A stretch of DNA of 39,446 nucleotides from Chryseobacterium candidae (GCF_004916905.1 NZ_SDLV01000007.1:1-39446); one strand, 5' to 3'. Counted from the stretch's first letter, positions 24,794 through 33,963 are shown. Made by a program: numbers and translations. The notes: generated by a model not told the origin, from the sequence alone.

Positions 24794-25156
24794 ATGATCA
24801 ATTTCGAAAACAATCCTTTAATTGAAAAAACCGTTAAGTTCTCATTAGATATTATAGAGTTCTGTGAATTATTGGAAAGTAAAAAGAAATTTGTTATTGC
24901 TAAACAATTATTACGTTCTGGAACAAGTATTGGCGCAAATTCTTTTGAAGCACAAAATCCCTACAGTAAAAAAGATTTTGTGAATAAAATTAAAATTGCT
25001 GCTAAAGAGCTTGAAGAAACAAAATATTGGTTATATCTGTGTAAACATTCTCAAAGTTATCCATTTAATGAAAACTTGGAAACACAGATTATAGAAATTG
25101 GAAAAATTATTTATAAAATTTTAAGCACAAGTTTATCAAATGAAAACGGACAGTAA
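24794..25156 (+). CDS. Four-helix-bundle (S23 / 23S rRNA intervening-sequence type) protein
   Basis: A 120-residue all-helical protein of the family encoded in 23S rRNA intervening sequences and related to the Avd accessory protein of diversity-generating retroelements. Typical pieces are ...IAKQLLRSGTSIGAN (helix 2), EAQNPYSKKDFVNKIKIAAKELEETKYWL (helices 2-3) and a last helix. The function is unknown for the free-standing forms. It sits 11 bp after carA and 46 bp before carB, is clearly more AT-rich than both, and is followed by five degenerate 8-bp units. This suggests a small mobile insertion into the carAB operon that kept the reading order intact. The family call is strong; mobility is inference. 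Confidence 0.9.
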   Translation: MINFENNPLIEKTVKFSLDIIEFCELLESKKKFVIAKQLLRSGTSIGANSFEAQNPYSKKDFVNKIKIAAKELEETKYWLYLCKHSQSYPFNENLETQIIEIGKIIYKILSTSLSNENGQ

Positions 25157-25193
25157 CATTGTTACACTGTTAGATTGATAAATTGTTACATTT
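25154..25193 (+). repeat. Five degenerate 8-bp tandem units (TTACATTG-like)
   Basis: TAACATTG, TTACACTG, TTAGATTG, ATAAATTG and TTACATTT follow without gaps, beginning at the stop codon of the four-helix-bundle gene and ending 9 bp before carB. Confidence 0.75.
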
Positions 25194-25202
25194 TAAACCC
25201 CT

Positions 25203-28200
25203 ATGAAAAGAAACGATATAAAAACAATTTTAGTAATCGGTTCAGGACCTATCATCATCGGTCAGGCAGCTGAATTTGATTACGCAGGAACGCAGGCTTG
25301 TCTGTCTTTGAAGGAAGAAGGCTACAAGGTAATTTTGATCAACTCAAACCCTGCAACGATCATGACGGATGTGGAAATCGCTGATAAAGTATATATCGAG
25401 CCGATTTCATTACAGTTTGTAAGCCACATCATCAGAAAAGAACGTCCGGATGCATTATTACCAACTCTTGGAGGCCAGACAGGTCTTAACATGGCGGTAG
25501 AACTGGAGAAATCAGGAATTCTTGAAGAATGCAAAGTGGAAGTTTTGGGAACAAAGCTTTCTGCCATCAACAGAGCAGAAGACAGAGACCTTTTCCGTGA
25601 GCTGATGAGAGAACTGAACGAACCGGTTCCGGAATCTGATATCGTAAACACGGTAGAAGGAGCCCTTGCTTTCGCAGATGAAATCGGATATCCAGTAATT
25701 GTTCGTCCTGCATTTACAATGGGAGGAACCGGAGGTGGTATCGCTTCTACAGAGGTTGAATTGAAAGAGATTGCTGAATTGGGACTAAAACACAGTCCTG
25801 TTACACAGTGTCTTATTGAAAAATCAATCGCTGGTTTCAAAGAAATTGAATATGAAGTAATGCGTGATGCAAACGACAACGCCATTGTAGTTTGTAACAT
25901 GGAAAATATTGACCCGGTAGGCGTTCACACAGGAGACTCTATCGTAGTAGCACCTTCTCAGACCCTTTCAGACAGAGAGTATCAGCTACTGAGAAATGCT
26001 TCCCTGAAAATCATCAGAGCGTTGGGAATTGAAGGAGGATGTAACGTACAGTTAGCTTTAGATCCACATTCATTCGACTACTATATCATTGAGGTAAACC
26101 CTAGAGTATCCCGCTCATCAGCATTAGCAAGTAAAGCAACAGGGTATCCGATTGCAAAGATTGCTGCAAAGATTGCTGTAGGATTGACTCTGGATGAAAT
26201 CATGAACCCGGTAACAGGAAAAACATACGCATGTTTTGAGCCGGCTCTTGACTACGTAGTAACAAAATTCCCAAGATTCCCATTCGATAAATTCGAAACA
26301 GCAGACAGAAGACTTTCCACTCAGATGAAAGCAACCGGTGAAGTAATGGCAATCGGAAGAAACCTTGAGGAATCTTTACAGAAAGCAATCCGTTCATTAG
26401 AAACGGGAATCAAACATTTAGGATTAAAAACCAAGCAGGCTCAGGCACTTACTGCTGAAGAAATTGAAAGACGAATCAGAGTATGCGACGATGAGAGATT
26501 ATTCATCATCGGGGATGCTTTAAGAAGAGGATACGACTGGGAGCAAATCGTAGAATGGAGTAAAATAGACAAGTTCTTTATCTGGAAACTGAAAAAGTTA
26601 GTGGACTTCGAAAAAGTAATCGCTGCAAACAAATTCGATAAAGAAACATTAATTGAAGCGAAGAGACTAGGTTTCGCAGATATCAATATTGCTGTTCTTT
26701 GGGATGTAAAAGAGCGTGAGGTTTTCAACTTCAGAAAAGAAAACGGAATCATGCCGGTGTACAAAATGGTAGACACTTGCGCCGCTGAGTTTGAATCTGA
26801 AACCCCTTATTTCTACGGAACTTACGAAGAAGAAAACGAAAGTGTTGTTTCAGACAAAGAAAAAATCATCGTACTGGGTTCAGGACCAATCAGAATCGGA
26901 CAGGGAGTTGAGTTTGACTACGCAACCGTTCACTCAGTATGGGCGATCAAAGAAATGGGTTATGAAGCGATTATCATCAACAACAACCCTGAAACAGTTT
27001 CTACAGACTTCTCTATCTCTGATAAACTATACTTCGAGCCGCTTACAGAAGAAGATGTAATGAACATCATCGAACTTGAAAAACCAAAAGGAGTAGTAGT
27101 ACAGTTCGGAGGACAGACTGCCATTAACCTTGCAGATAAATTAGCCTCTCACGGAGTACAGATCTTAGGAACTTCACTGGAAGATCTTGACAGAGCTGAA
27201 AACAGAGACAAATTCGAAAAAGCACTTCAGGAACTGGGAATTCCTCAGCCAAAAGGAAGAACTTCCACTTCGAAAGAAGAAGCGATAAAAATTGCCAACG
27301 AAATCGGTTATCCGGTATTGGTGCGTCCAAGCTACGTTCTTGGAGGTAGAGCGATGGAAATTGTATACGCAGAAGCAGAACTGGCCCACTACATGGAAAA
27401 TGCAGTAGAAGCCAGCCCTGAACACCCTGTATTGGTAGACAAATACATGGTAGGAAAGGAAATTGAAGTAGATGCCATCTGTGAAGGTGAAACAGTAGTG
27501 ATTCCAGGAATTATGGAGCATATCGAAAGAGCGGGAGTTCACTCCGGAGACTCTATCGCGGTGTATCCTCCACAGAATATCTCTCAAAGCGAGATTGAGA
27601 CTTTGGTAGACTATACACAGAGACTGGCAAAAGGATTAAAGGTTATTGGATTAATGAACATCCAGTACGTTCTTTTCGAAGGAAATGTTTATGTAATCGA
27701 AGTAAATCCACGTTCATCAAGAACAGTTCCTTTCTTGTCTAAAATCACAGAAGTGCCAATGGCAAACCTTGCAACAAAGGCTATCCTGGGACAAAAACTG
27801 AAAGATCTAGGGTACAAAAATGGTCTGGTTCCAAACAAAGAAGGCGTATTTGTAAAAGTACCGGTATTCTCTTTCTCTAAACTAACGAAAGTGGATATCT
27901 CTTTAGGCCCTGAAATGAAGTCTACAGGAGAAGTTATGGGGAAAGATACAACCCTTGAGAAAGCACTTTACAAAGGATTGGTTGCAGCAGGAAGAAAAGT
28001 TCCTATGCACGGATCTATCCTGTTCACAGTAGCAGATAAGCATAAAGATGAGGCAGCAGCTCTGGCAGCAAGATTCCATGAAGTAGGATTCAGAATCTGG
28101 GCTACAGAAGGTACTGCGAAATTCTTTGAAGAAAAAGGAATTCCTTGCAAAATCGGATACAAAATCGGAGAAGAAAGTGTAAATCTTATCGACCTGATCC

Positions 28201-28382
28201 AGAAAGGAAAAGTTCAGTATGTTGTAAATACCACTACAAAAGGTAAGCAGGCAGAAAGAGACGGATTCCAGATCAGAAGAATGAGTGTGGAAAACGGTGT
28301 TCCTTGTTTAACGTCAATGGATACGGTAGAAGCAATTCTAAAAGTAATCGAAAGCATGAGCTTCAAAATGGAGACGATGTAA
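25203..28382 (+). CDS. carB: Carbamoyl-phosphate synthase, large chain
   Basis: The 1059-residue synthetase that turns bicarbonate, ammonia and two ATP into carbamoyl phosphate. It is built as two homologous halves, each with a preATP-grasp segment ([20 protein letters not shown] near residue 12; [19 protein letters not shown] near 558) and an ATP-grasp domain with the glycine-rich loop ([23 protein letters not shown]). An oligomerisation domain lies between. The C-terminal MGS-like allosteric domain (about 935-1059; [27 protein letters not shown]) usually binds effectors such as UMP or ornithine. The length is close to the Bacillus pyrimidine-type enzyme. It ends the operon; a terminator follows 22 bp later. 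Confidence 0.98.
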   Translation: MKRNDIKTILVIGSGPIIIGQAAEFDYAGTQACLSLKEEGYKVILINSNPATIMTDVEIADKVYIEPISLQFVSHIIRKERPDALLPTLGGQTGLNMAVELEKSGILEECKVEVLGTKLSAINRAEDRDLFRELMRELNEPVPESDIVNTVEGALAFADEIGYPVIVRPAFTMGGTGGGIASTEVELKEIAELGLKHSPVTQCLIEKSIAGFKEIEYEVMRDANDNAIVVCNMENIDPVGVHTGDSIVVAPSQTLSDREYQLLRNASLKIIRALGIEGGCNVQLALDPHSFDYYIIEVNPRVSRSSALASKATGYPIAKIAAKIAVGLTLDEIMNPVTGKTYACFEPALDYVVTKFPRFPFDKFETADRRLSTQMKATGEVMAIGRNLEESLQKAIRSLETGIKHLGLKTKQAQALTAEEIERRIRVCDDERLFIIGDALRRGYDWEQIVEWSKIDKFFIWKLKKLVDFEKVIAANKFDKETLIEAKRLGFADINIAVLWDVKEREVFNFRKENGIMPVYKMVDTCAAEFESETPYFYGTYEEENESVVSDKEKIIVLGSGPIRIGQGVEFDYATVHSVWAIKEMGYEAIIINNNPETVSTDFSISDKLYFEPLTEEDVMNIIELEKPKGVVVQFGGQTAINLADKLASHGVQILGTSLEDLDRAENRDKFEKALQELGIPQPKGRTSTSKEEAIKIANEIGYPVLVRPSYVLGGRAMEIVYAEAELAHYMENAVEASPEHPVLVDKYMVGKEIEVDAICEGETVVIPGIMEHIERAGVHSGDSIAVYPPQNISQSEIETLVDYTQRLAKGLKVIGLMNIQYVLFEGNVYVIEVNPRSSRTVPFLSKITEVPMANLATKAILGQKLKDLGYKNGLVPNKEGVFVKVPVFSFSKLTKVDISLGPEMKSTGEVMGKDTTLEKALYKGLVAAGRKVPMHGSILFTVADKHKDEAAALAARFHEVGFRIWATEGTAKFFEEKGIPCKIGYKIGEESVNLIDLIQKGKVQYVVNTTTKGKQAERDGFQIRRMSVENGVPCLTSMDTVEAILKVIESMSFKMETM

Positions 28383-28403
28383 TTCGATCAAAATAAATAT
28401 TCT

Positions 28404-28440
28404 AAACCTCATAGATTTTTGAAATCTATGAGGTTTTTTT
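28404..28440 (+). terminator. Terminator after carB
   Basis: A 15-bp perfect stem (arms 28404-28418 and 28422-28436, core CCTCATAGATTT) with a 3-nt TTG loop and a run of seven T. Its sequence closely resembles the terminator at 30303-30336. Confidence 0.93.
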
Positions 28441-28478
28441 ATGCCCAAACCTAATAAAATAATACCACAAAAGGGTAA

Positions 28479-28509
28479 TTGACATACGATTTCATACAGA
28501 GTACTTTTG
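28479..28509 (+). promoter_or_regulatory. Promoter of the tail-collar gene
   Basis: TTG (28479-28481) and TACTTTTG (28502-28509), 20 bp apart, are a full Bacteroidota consensus. The leader of about 80 nt contains a 10-bp hairpin, AATGAAAGTT (28523-28532) with AACTTTCATT (28542-28551). Confidence 0.8.
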
Positions 28510-28592
28510 GTACGTCATAACAAATGAAAGTTTGATAATACAACTTTCATTATATGTAAAAACTCACTCACTAACCTCAAAAAACTATACAA

Positions 28593-29786
28593 ATGGAACC
28601 TAATCAATGTACAAAGCTTCTGGAGGGTGGAATTTATACCACTTTGAATGTCGTAAAAACAGGTAATTTTCTTTATGATCTGAAGAAATATTATGAATCC
28701 GAAAAATTCAAAGATGATTTTAAAGCTAAGAAATTTTCATTTGGTTTTGAAGCAATTGATCCTACATCAATGGTTAAAAATGTCTTAAACCTTGGAGCTT
28801 CCGGCGATGAAATTAATAATTTTCAGGAGAAGGTTAAATCACTGGAAACGATTACAGTCTCACAATCATTCTTTGATTCTTTTAGTTTACATACGCCCAA
28901 TAAAGATGTTATTGATGGATATGTGAAATGCTTAGAAGTTCAAAATAATAAAAAAGGATTATCAACAGTGGTTCAGGAAGGAGATGAAGGAATAACCATT
29001 TATATTTTCTATAACAAAATATCAAGTACGGATCCAAGCCCTGTTGTTGAAGATTATAAAATAACCAACGGGATAGAAATAAGCAAAAGCTTTAATAAAG
29101 GCGGTATCCTTGATGACAATAATTCAATTACTTTCAAAAGAAGCGACCCGTCCAAAGATATTTTCTTTTTCTTAGACACAGATAAGGGACCTGTAAACTG
29201 TTTATTAAATGGGCTTCCTAGTGGATTTAACAAAGATTTTCCTGTAGGGACAATACTTTGCTCCTATTTAAGTTGGGAAGAATTTCAGGAAGTGACGAAA
29301 AATAATCTGACAAATCCTGATAAGAACTGGAATAGCAGATATTCAAAATGGGCACCTTGTGACGGAAGAAGAATTGATAGTACTTGTGGATTGGCACGCG
29401 CTGCACAAAATTTGAATAATGTCCCGGATTTAAGAGGTGTTTTTCTACGTGGAAATAATATATTTGATTCAAATGAAGCTGGAAATGGTATTCCTCCAGT
29501 TCCTCAATATCAAAAAGACCCTTCTGACAATAGGGTACGTGGTAGTATTCAGAAGGATGAGTTTAAGGAACATAATCATCAAATTGTACAACAAACTTTC
29601 GGAGGCGCAGTGACAACACCTCTGGCAGTTTCGGGAAATACTTCCGGAGCAGATGGAGATCTTGATGGCTCACAAATTGTTAGTGGTTATGATAGGACTA
29701 CAGTTCCTTTAATTATTGCCAACGCAGGAGGAACAGAAAACCGGCCAAAAAATATGGCTATCAATTATTTTATAAGAATAAATTAA
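28593..29786 (+). CDS. Orphan tail-collar domain protein
   Basis: A 397-residue protein without signal peptide. The last 190 residues have the plan of phage tail-collar/short tail-fibre proteins: FPVGTILCSYLSWEEF, then W(A)PCDGRR, then VPDLRGVFLRGNN, HNHQI, and the closing ENRPKNMAINYFIRIN. The first 200 residues are unlike anything I recognise; they mix alpha and beta segments and contain no catalytic motif. No other phage structural, lysis or integrase genes are present, so this is not a prophage remnant in the usual sense. It forms a two-gene unit with the lipoprotein behind it, with its own promoter and terminator. Possible roles are surface adhesion or recognition; none is shown. Confidence 0.82.
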   Translation: MEPNQCTKLLEGGIYTTLNVVKTGNFLYDLKKYYESEKFKDDFKAKKFSFGFEAIDPTSMVKNVLNLGASGDEINNFQEKVKSLETITVSQSFFDSFSLHTPNKDVIDGYVKCLEVQNNKKGLSTVVQEGDEGITIYIFYNKISSTDPSPVVEDYKITNGIEISKSFNKGGILDDNNSITFKRSDPSKDIFFFLDTDKGPVNCLLNGLPSGFNKDFPVGTILCSYLSWEEFQEVTKNNLTNPDKNWNSRYSKWAPCDGRRIDSTCGLARAAQNLNNVPDLRGVFLRGNNIFDSNEAGNGIPPVPQYQKDPSDNRVRGSIQKDEFKEHNHQIVQQTFGGAVTTPLAVSGNTSGADGDLDGSQIVSGYDRTTVPLIIANAGGTENRPKNMAINYFIRIN

Positions 29787-29816
29787 TAACAAAAGCGATT
29801 AAAATTATTACTTCCA

Positions 29817-30260
29817 ATGAGCATAAAGTCAATTACGATAGGATTTCTGTGTTGTATTTTGTTAGCAGTGCTTTCAGGATGTTCCTGGTTAACTGATTTT
29901 TATATTCAAAACCTGACCGACTCAAAAAAAATAATAAAGATCAATTACACTTATCCCATCTCAAAAGCAATGGATAATGAACCCGGCAGCATTGGATTTA
30001 ATTATGAACATGGAATACTTTCACCACGGGCTTTTTATAAAATCAAAAATCCAAAGTCTCTTGAAAAAATAGAAGTGAGAGATTCTTCCATTGCCCTTGA
30101 GCTTTATCCCAATTCAACAACAAAAATTTACAAAAGCCATAATGGAAGCTGGAGATACAGGATTAAAAGTGTTGAGATTGATGGAACAATATTTTATCCT
30201 GAAAAACTGAAGGATAAAAGCAGGTATATCAGTAATCATTATGTGTATAAAATTAATTAG
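29817..30260 (+). CDS. Small lipoprotein of unknown function
   Basis: A 147-residue protein with signal peptide and lipobox LLAVLSGCSW; the lipidated Cys is residue 22. The mature part has the look of an immunoglobulin-like or transthyretin-like beta domain (FYIQNLTDSKKIIKINYTYP, KSLEKIEVRDSSIALELYP). It begins 30 bp after the tail-collar gene and shares its transcript, so the two products may act together at the cell surface. No known family is recognised. Confidence 0.8.
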   Translation: MSIKSITIGFLCCILLAVLSGCSWLTDFYIQNLTDSKKIIKINYTYPISKAMDNEPGSIGFNYEHGILSPRAFYKIKNPKSLEKIEVRDSSIALELYPNSTTKIYKSHNGSWRYRIKSVEIDGTIFYPEKLKDKSRYISNHYVYKIN

Positions 30261-30302
30261 AAGTTAAAAGGATTTAATAAGAATAATCTGGAAATGATTT
30301 AG

Positions 30303-30336
30303 ACCTGATAGATTTTTGAAGTCTATCAGGTTTTTT
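30303..30336 (+). terminator. Terminator after the lipoprotein gene
   Basis: ACCTGATAGATTT (30303-30315) pairs with 30319-30331 (one G-U) around a TTG loop, followed by six T. Stem and loop are near copies of the terminator at 28404-28440. Confidence 0.9.
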
Positions 30337-30545
30337 ATTACGATAATAAAAACTGCTTAATGAAAACCTGAACGCAATTGATCAAGGAAAATAAGATAAC
30401 TCCAAGTAATTATCAATCATTTTTATTATATCGGCTTAAAAATACATTTATGTTTACCGAATTATTTATAAATTAGAGCGTTAAAATTCAAGCTGTTATT
30501 ATTATTTAAAAACTAATAAAAATTCCACCAAATCAAAATATAACC

Positions 30546-31046
30546 ATGGCAGAATATTACGCAAAATCAAGCAATTCTTTATCTTTTGAGATTACAAGAG
30601 AAGAAAAATTAATTGGAAAACTTATCTATACTAGCTGGTTTAAATTTAATGCTGTTATTGAGATTGCCGATGGGCAAACTTATCAGGTGGAGCCAAAAGG
30701 TTTTTGGGGAACAACCATTGAGCTTAAAGATCATGAAAGAGTTCTTCTGAAATTCAGAATGAACTGGAACGGAGAAATTGTGGTGCAGACCTATTTTGAC
30801 GGAGTGAAGAATGGTTATCTTTTCAAACACAGAGGTATTTTTAAAGAATCATTTGTTCTTACTGACCAGGGCGGCGTTGAGTTGATGATTATAAAGCCCC
30901 ATCTGAAATGGACCTCTATGAATTACGAATATCAGATTACGATCTCTGATGCCTTTGAAACCTTTCCGGAGAAAGAAATTGTGTTAATTAATGCATTACA
31001 CTGCGCCAACTACTATATGTCTATGATGGCTTCTGCAGTGATATAA
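30546..31046 (+). CDS. Conserved-type cytoplasmic protein of unknown function
   Basis: A 166-residue protein with no signal peptide. It consists mostly of predicted beta-strands: ITREEKLIGKLIYTSWFKFNAVIEI, then TTIELKDHERVLLKFRMNWNG-type hairpins, and a final helix with Cys and Met (INALHCANYYMSMMASAVI). The strand-rich fold ending in one hydrophobic helix is reminiscent of the tubby-like/LURP-one barrel, but this is only an impression. It stands alone, after a 285-bp and before a 393-bp spacer. Its coding potential is supported by length and codon use similar to its neighbours. Confidence 0.7.
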   Translation: MAEYYAKSSNSLSFEITREEKLIGKLIYTSWFKFNAVIEIADGQTYQVEPKGFWGTTIELKDHERVLLKFRMNWNGEIVVQTYFDGVKNGYLFKHRGIFKESFVLTDQGGVELMIIKPHLKWTSMNYEYQITISDAFETFPEKEIVLINALHCANYYMSMMASAVI

Positions 31047-31439
31047 AAGATAATGTAAATGCTTCTGACGAAGGAAGAATTTCATTAAAGATAATCAGAA
31101 AAATAAATTCAAATATAAGGCACAGTCTGTATAGATTGAAATAATTCTAATGCATTAAATAGTTTTGTAATCCCTTAAGCTTTCACAAGTACCTTCATTT
31201 CATCGTACCGGTTGCAATTATCTCTTGTATCTGATAATCAGCAGATTTATTTTTTATGCTTACCGTTGAACATAAAATCACCCTAAAGGGGGATGGTAAA
31301 CATAAGGTTTTGTATCTAAATTTGTTATATAAAGTTACGGAAACTCATTGAATAGCTGATTGTAGAAATATTGTCATATAAATTCAATCTGACTGAAAAA
31401 ATACTAAATTAAAGAGATTAATCAACACAAATTATTACC
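31047..31439. other. 393-bp spacer with decayed repeat and a promoter-like region
   Basis: CTTCTGACGAAGGAAGAAT (from about 31063) is a half-copy of the TGTCATTCTGA family. A two-level inversion lies at 31260-31299 (TTACC...GGTAA enclosing CCCTAAAGGG). TAAATTTG (31317-31324), a perfect -7 box, follows it 115 bp before the next gene. No gene is seen. Confidence 0.6.
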
Positions 31440-32093
31440 ATGAAAAGACAAACTCTGATAATGTGGATGTTACTTTTTATGTCCGCCTGTATGTTTTCAC
31501 AAAAAATCCAGATTCGTTTAGATAATGATCGTTCTTTTTCATTTGATAACACTGTTTTTGACAAAAGCATTTATAAAAAAAATCTGGAAGAGGCTTTTAT
31601 CATTGCCAACGCTGTTTTTAATTCAGTGGAATTTCAATCTTTATATACTGAAAAAAAATTTCCGGGCTGGAATAGATGCAAACCTGAAAAATGTAAGCCC
31701 TCAAAAAAAGATTCCACCAAAATTGCAGGTACCGCAATCTATTCAAGATTATATCAAAAAGATAAAGTTGATTGGATAGTCTACTTTAAAGAGAAACACA
31801 ATTCGGCATTGGGATCTACTTGTCCTGATACAGGAGTAACGACAGCCTATTATAAAAATATTATTGATGATATGCCGGAATTACCCTTGTCCTATGCTAT
31901 TGCTGTGAATCTGTGCCACGAATATATGCATCAGATTGGTTTTTGCCACCTTTCCAATAAATTTGATGAAGATGATAAAGAAGCTCCTGATCGGGAAGGA
32001 TATAAAAATGATATTTCCTACAGAGTTGGCTGGGATGCTTATTATATCCTTAAAGAATGGCTGAAGACGGGTAAAAAAATAAATGGACTGTAG
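31440..32093 (+). CDS. Secreted metzincin-like zinc protease candidate
   Basis: A 217-residue exported protein (signal peptide MKRQTLIMWMLLFMSACMFS, cleavage near residue 20). It carries the full extended zinc motif HEYMHQIGFCH at residues 160-170 (31917-31949), i.e. HExxHxxGxxH as in metzincin peptidases, with His160, His164 and His170 as metal ligands and Glu161 as base. No methionine follows for a Met-turn; the position after the motif reads NDISYRVGW. Four cysteines (including Cys80, Cys85, Cys128) may form disulfides. It leads a three-gene unit with an exported barrel-like protein and a lipoprotein. The motif is seen directly; activity and substrate are unknown. Confidence 0.85.
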   Translation: MKRQTLIMWMLLFMSACMFSQKIQIRLDNDRSFSFDNTVFDKSIYKKNLEEAFIIANAVFNSVEFQSLYTEKKFPGWNRCKPEKCKPSKKDSTKIAGTAIYSRLYQKDKVDWIVYFKEKHNSALGSTCPDTGVTTAYYKNIIDDMPELPLSYAIAVNLCHEYMHQIGFCHLSNKFDEDDKEAPDREGYKNDISYRVGWDAYYILKEWLKTGKKINGL

Positions 32094-32113
32094 CATTTCA
32101 AAAACCAAATAGT

Positions 32114-33091
32114 ATGAGAATATTGAAATATATACTGATCTTATTTCCTTCATTTGTGTTTTCACAAATGCTCGTTAATCAGACGGTTCTACCGAAGAAT
32201 ATTCAGATCGGGGTGGCTGCAAAAGCGATCATAGAATTTCAGTACGGCACTCCCAATATTCGGTTTGGGATAAGCACCGGAATTGGGTATATGGCTTTTA
32301 ATTCATTGCTTCCCGCTCTGAATGCCGAATATACAATCAGTTACGGAGGTTTGAGTACGTATCAGGATACCATCAGGAAACGCTTTTCAAGTCAATTGAC
32401 GGGTTCATTGTCATTAACCTCCGGCTTCAACAATGAATTCAGGAACAATTCTCTGGAATATATTGCAAACAGGAATAAACCGCTTTATTACTTTACTGAC
32501 TTGACTCAGCCTTCATTACAGAATCCTTTTAATTCTTCATTTACTTTTGGAACCAACTGGGTTTATCATCTTTCTGCCAACATTCCAAAATGTAAACGTA
32601 GACAAAGAGTAGGGTTTTTAGGTTTTAAAATAGACAATTTTCAGTTCGGATATCTTAACGATGGCGGATGGCCAATTGCAAAAATTGGCTTGGGAGACAA
32701 AGAGGATAGATATTATACCGGTGGTGGATTTGTCAATATCAATTTACCCATGGATCGTAAAATCAATAATATTAATGCAGGTTTCTACAGGTTTACGGGA
32801 TATTCAGAACTTGCTTTTGATACAGCGGATGAATTTCTTTTCGGATATGTGGATTATGCTGATCCAAAGCAGAAATATTTTAATCATGGTTTCTGGAATT
32901 TCGGGATAGGAAATGCGGAACACTGGAATGGATTTATAAGGCTTAATAACGTTTACAATTTATCCGAAGTTCAGAATATAATCCATTATCTCACAAAAAG
33001 CTCTTATCACCAGAACCAAAGACCTTTTTATATTTCAGCAGGCGGCTCATATATTATGTCTAATCTTAATCTGTCCAATCATGAAAAATAG
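32114..33091 (+). CDS. Exported barrel-like protein of unknown function
   Basis: A 325-residue protein with signal peptide MRILKYILILFPSFVFSQ. The remainder is rich in alternating hydrophobic strands with Gly/Asn/Tyr turns (IRFGISTGIGYMAFN, NFQFGYLNDGGWPIAKIGLG, DRYYTGGGFVNINL), fitting an outer-membrane beta-barrel or a beta-rich exported domain. The segment with ND-GG...DRYYTGGG recalls the so-called toxin type 23 region of some Bacteroidota proteins, but the match is from memory and weak. It starts 20 bp after the protease gene and overlaps the lipoprotein gene by 11 bp, so the three are one operon. Confidence 0.75.
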   Translation: MRILKYILILFPSFVFSQMLVNQTVLPKNIQIGVAAKAIIEFQYGTPNIRFGISTGIGYMAFNSLLPALNAEYTISYGGLSTYQDTIRKRFSSQLTGSLSLTSGFNNEFRNNSLEYIANRNKPLYYFTDLTQPSLQNPFNSSFTFGTNWVYHLSANIPKCKRRQRVGFLGFKIDNFQFGYLNDGGWPIAKIGLGDKEDRYYTGGGFVNINLPMDRKINNINAGFYRFTGYSELAFDTADEFLFGYVDYADPKQKYFNHGFWNFGIGNAEHWNGFIRLNNVYNLSEVQNIIHYLTKSSYHQNQRPFYISAGGSYIMSNLNLSNHEK

Positions 33092-33935
33092 TACATTCCT
33101 ACTCCTCTTTCTGCTTTCTTTGTTGAGTTGTAAAAGTTTTTATAAACAAACCGAAAAAGAAGTTAAAAGATTAAGTGAGAACGAAGAGATCAGATTCAAA
33201 GAGCTCAGCTTATCCAATTTCAGGGTCTATACCCGCCAAGTGAGCAGATATTATACTAAGAAATCATTCTACGGAACCAATAATCCCAACAGATATTCAG
33301 AAGTAAAAACCAATGATGTATTATACTTGGATCCGGTGAAATATGAAAAACTGGAACAACAGTATCTATTTATTGATACGGTCAAAAATGATAATGGAGA
33401 AAGGAAGGTTATTTTCATAAGCACTATTCAGCCCTATAAAAGTAAAAAAAAGCTGAACTACGATTACTCTTTGTTTGATAAAGAAGAATATATCAATATT
33501 AACTTTTTTAATTTTTTTAAATTGGGTTATTTAGATGAACATCATTCAGTAATTACTTTTTATAAGGACTGCTGTCACAAAAGTTATTGGCATTTTAAAA
33601 GAAAAGAAGATGGTTCGATACAAATGCAGAGTATTGAATTTGATGAGGAGACAAGATTCGGCAGCGCCAATAAAGAATTCTTTTTAGATAAAAAAACATC
33701 TATGCCAATCGAATACAAGCCTTTACAGAATTTCAAGCTCATTATCAATAGTGACCTGATCAGCTCTCCGGAAGGCAAGTGCAGTACTGACATTGCAAAA
33801 GAAAATAAAATTTACTTTGATGAAATCAATAAGAGAATGTATTTTCACTTCAATACATATTTTGATTATGAAAATAAGTATAAATGGTTATATTTTAAAG
33901 GGGATAGGGTTCTTAATTACTGGATAGATAAATAA
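33081..33935 (+). CDS. Lipoprotein of unknown function, third gene of the secreted module
   Basis: A 284-residue protein with lipobox LLSLLSCKS (lipidated Cys17). The mature part is highly charged (KQTEKEVKRLSENEEIRF...) with many Tyr/Lys residues and beta-strand patterns, plus a Cys-Cys pair in FYKDCCHKSYWHFKRKEDGS. It starts within the last 11 bases of the preceding gene, so translation is probably coupled. It ends at a two-way terminator shared with the convergent lipoprotein gene. No family is recognised. Confidence 0.78.
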   Translation: MKNSTFLLLFLLSLLSCKSFYKQTEKEVKRLSENEEIRFKELSLSNFRVYTRQVSRYYTKKSFYGTNNPNRYSEVKTNDVLYLDPVKYEKLEQQYLFIDTVKNDNGERKVIFISTIQPYKSKKKLNYDYSLFDKEEYININFFNFFKLGYLDEHHSVITFYKDCCHKSYWHFKRKEDGSIQMQSIEFDEETRFGSANKEFFLDKKTSMPIEYKPLQNFKLIINSDLISSPEGKCSTDIAKENKIYFDEINKRMYFHFNTYFDYENKYKWLYFKGDRVLNYWIDK

Positions 33936-33963
33936 AAAGGTTTTGTGTAAAGAAAACCTTTTT
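33934..33963. terminator. Two-way terminator between convergent genes
   Basis: AAAAAGGTTTT (33934-33944) and its exact complement (33953-33963) make an 11-bp stem flanked by A and T runs on both sides, so it can serve both the plus-strand module and the minus-strand lipoprotein gene. Confidence 0.85.

Noticed and set aside
25154..25193. CRISPR array
   Set aside because: The units are 8 bp, degenerate and contiguous, with no spacers and no cas genes in the window.
25322..25900. Long open frame antisense to carB (about 190 codons), with similar ones at 27174-27587 and 26441-26776
   Set aside because: They lie fully inside a secure carB gene, have low-complexity Ser/Phe-rich translations and no promoter; they follow from the codon bias of carB.
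28593..29786. Prophage or contractile injection system around the tail-collar gene
   Set aside because: No capsid, portal, sheath, baseplate, lysis or integrase gene is present within the flanking 10 kb on either side.
32114..33091. Polymorphic toxin with the lipoprotein gene as immunity gene
   Set aside because: The resemblance to a toxin type 23 region is faint, the protein is strand-rich and exported throughout, and there is no delivery domain; kept only as a remark.
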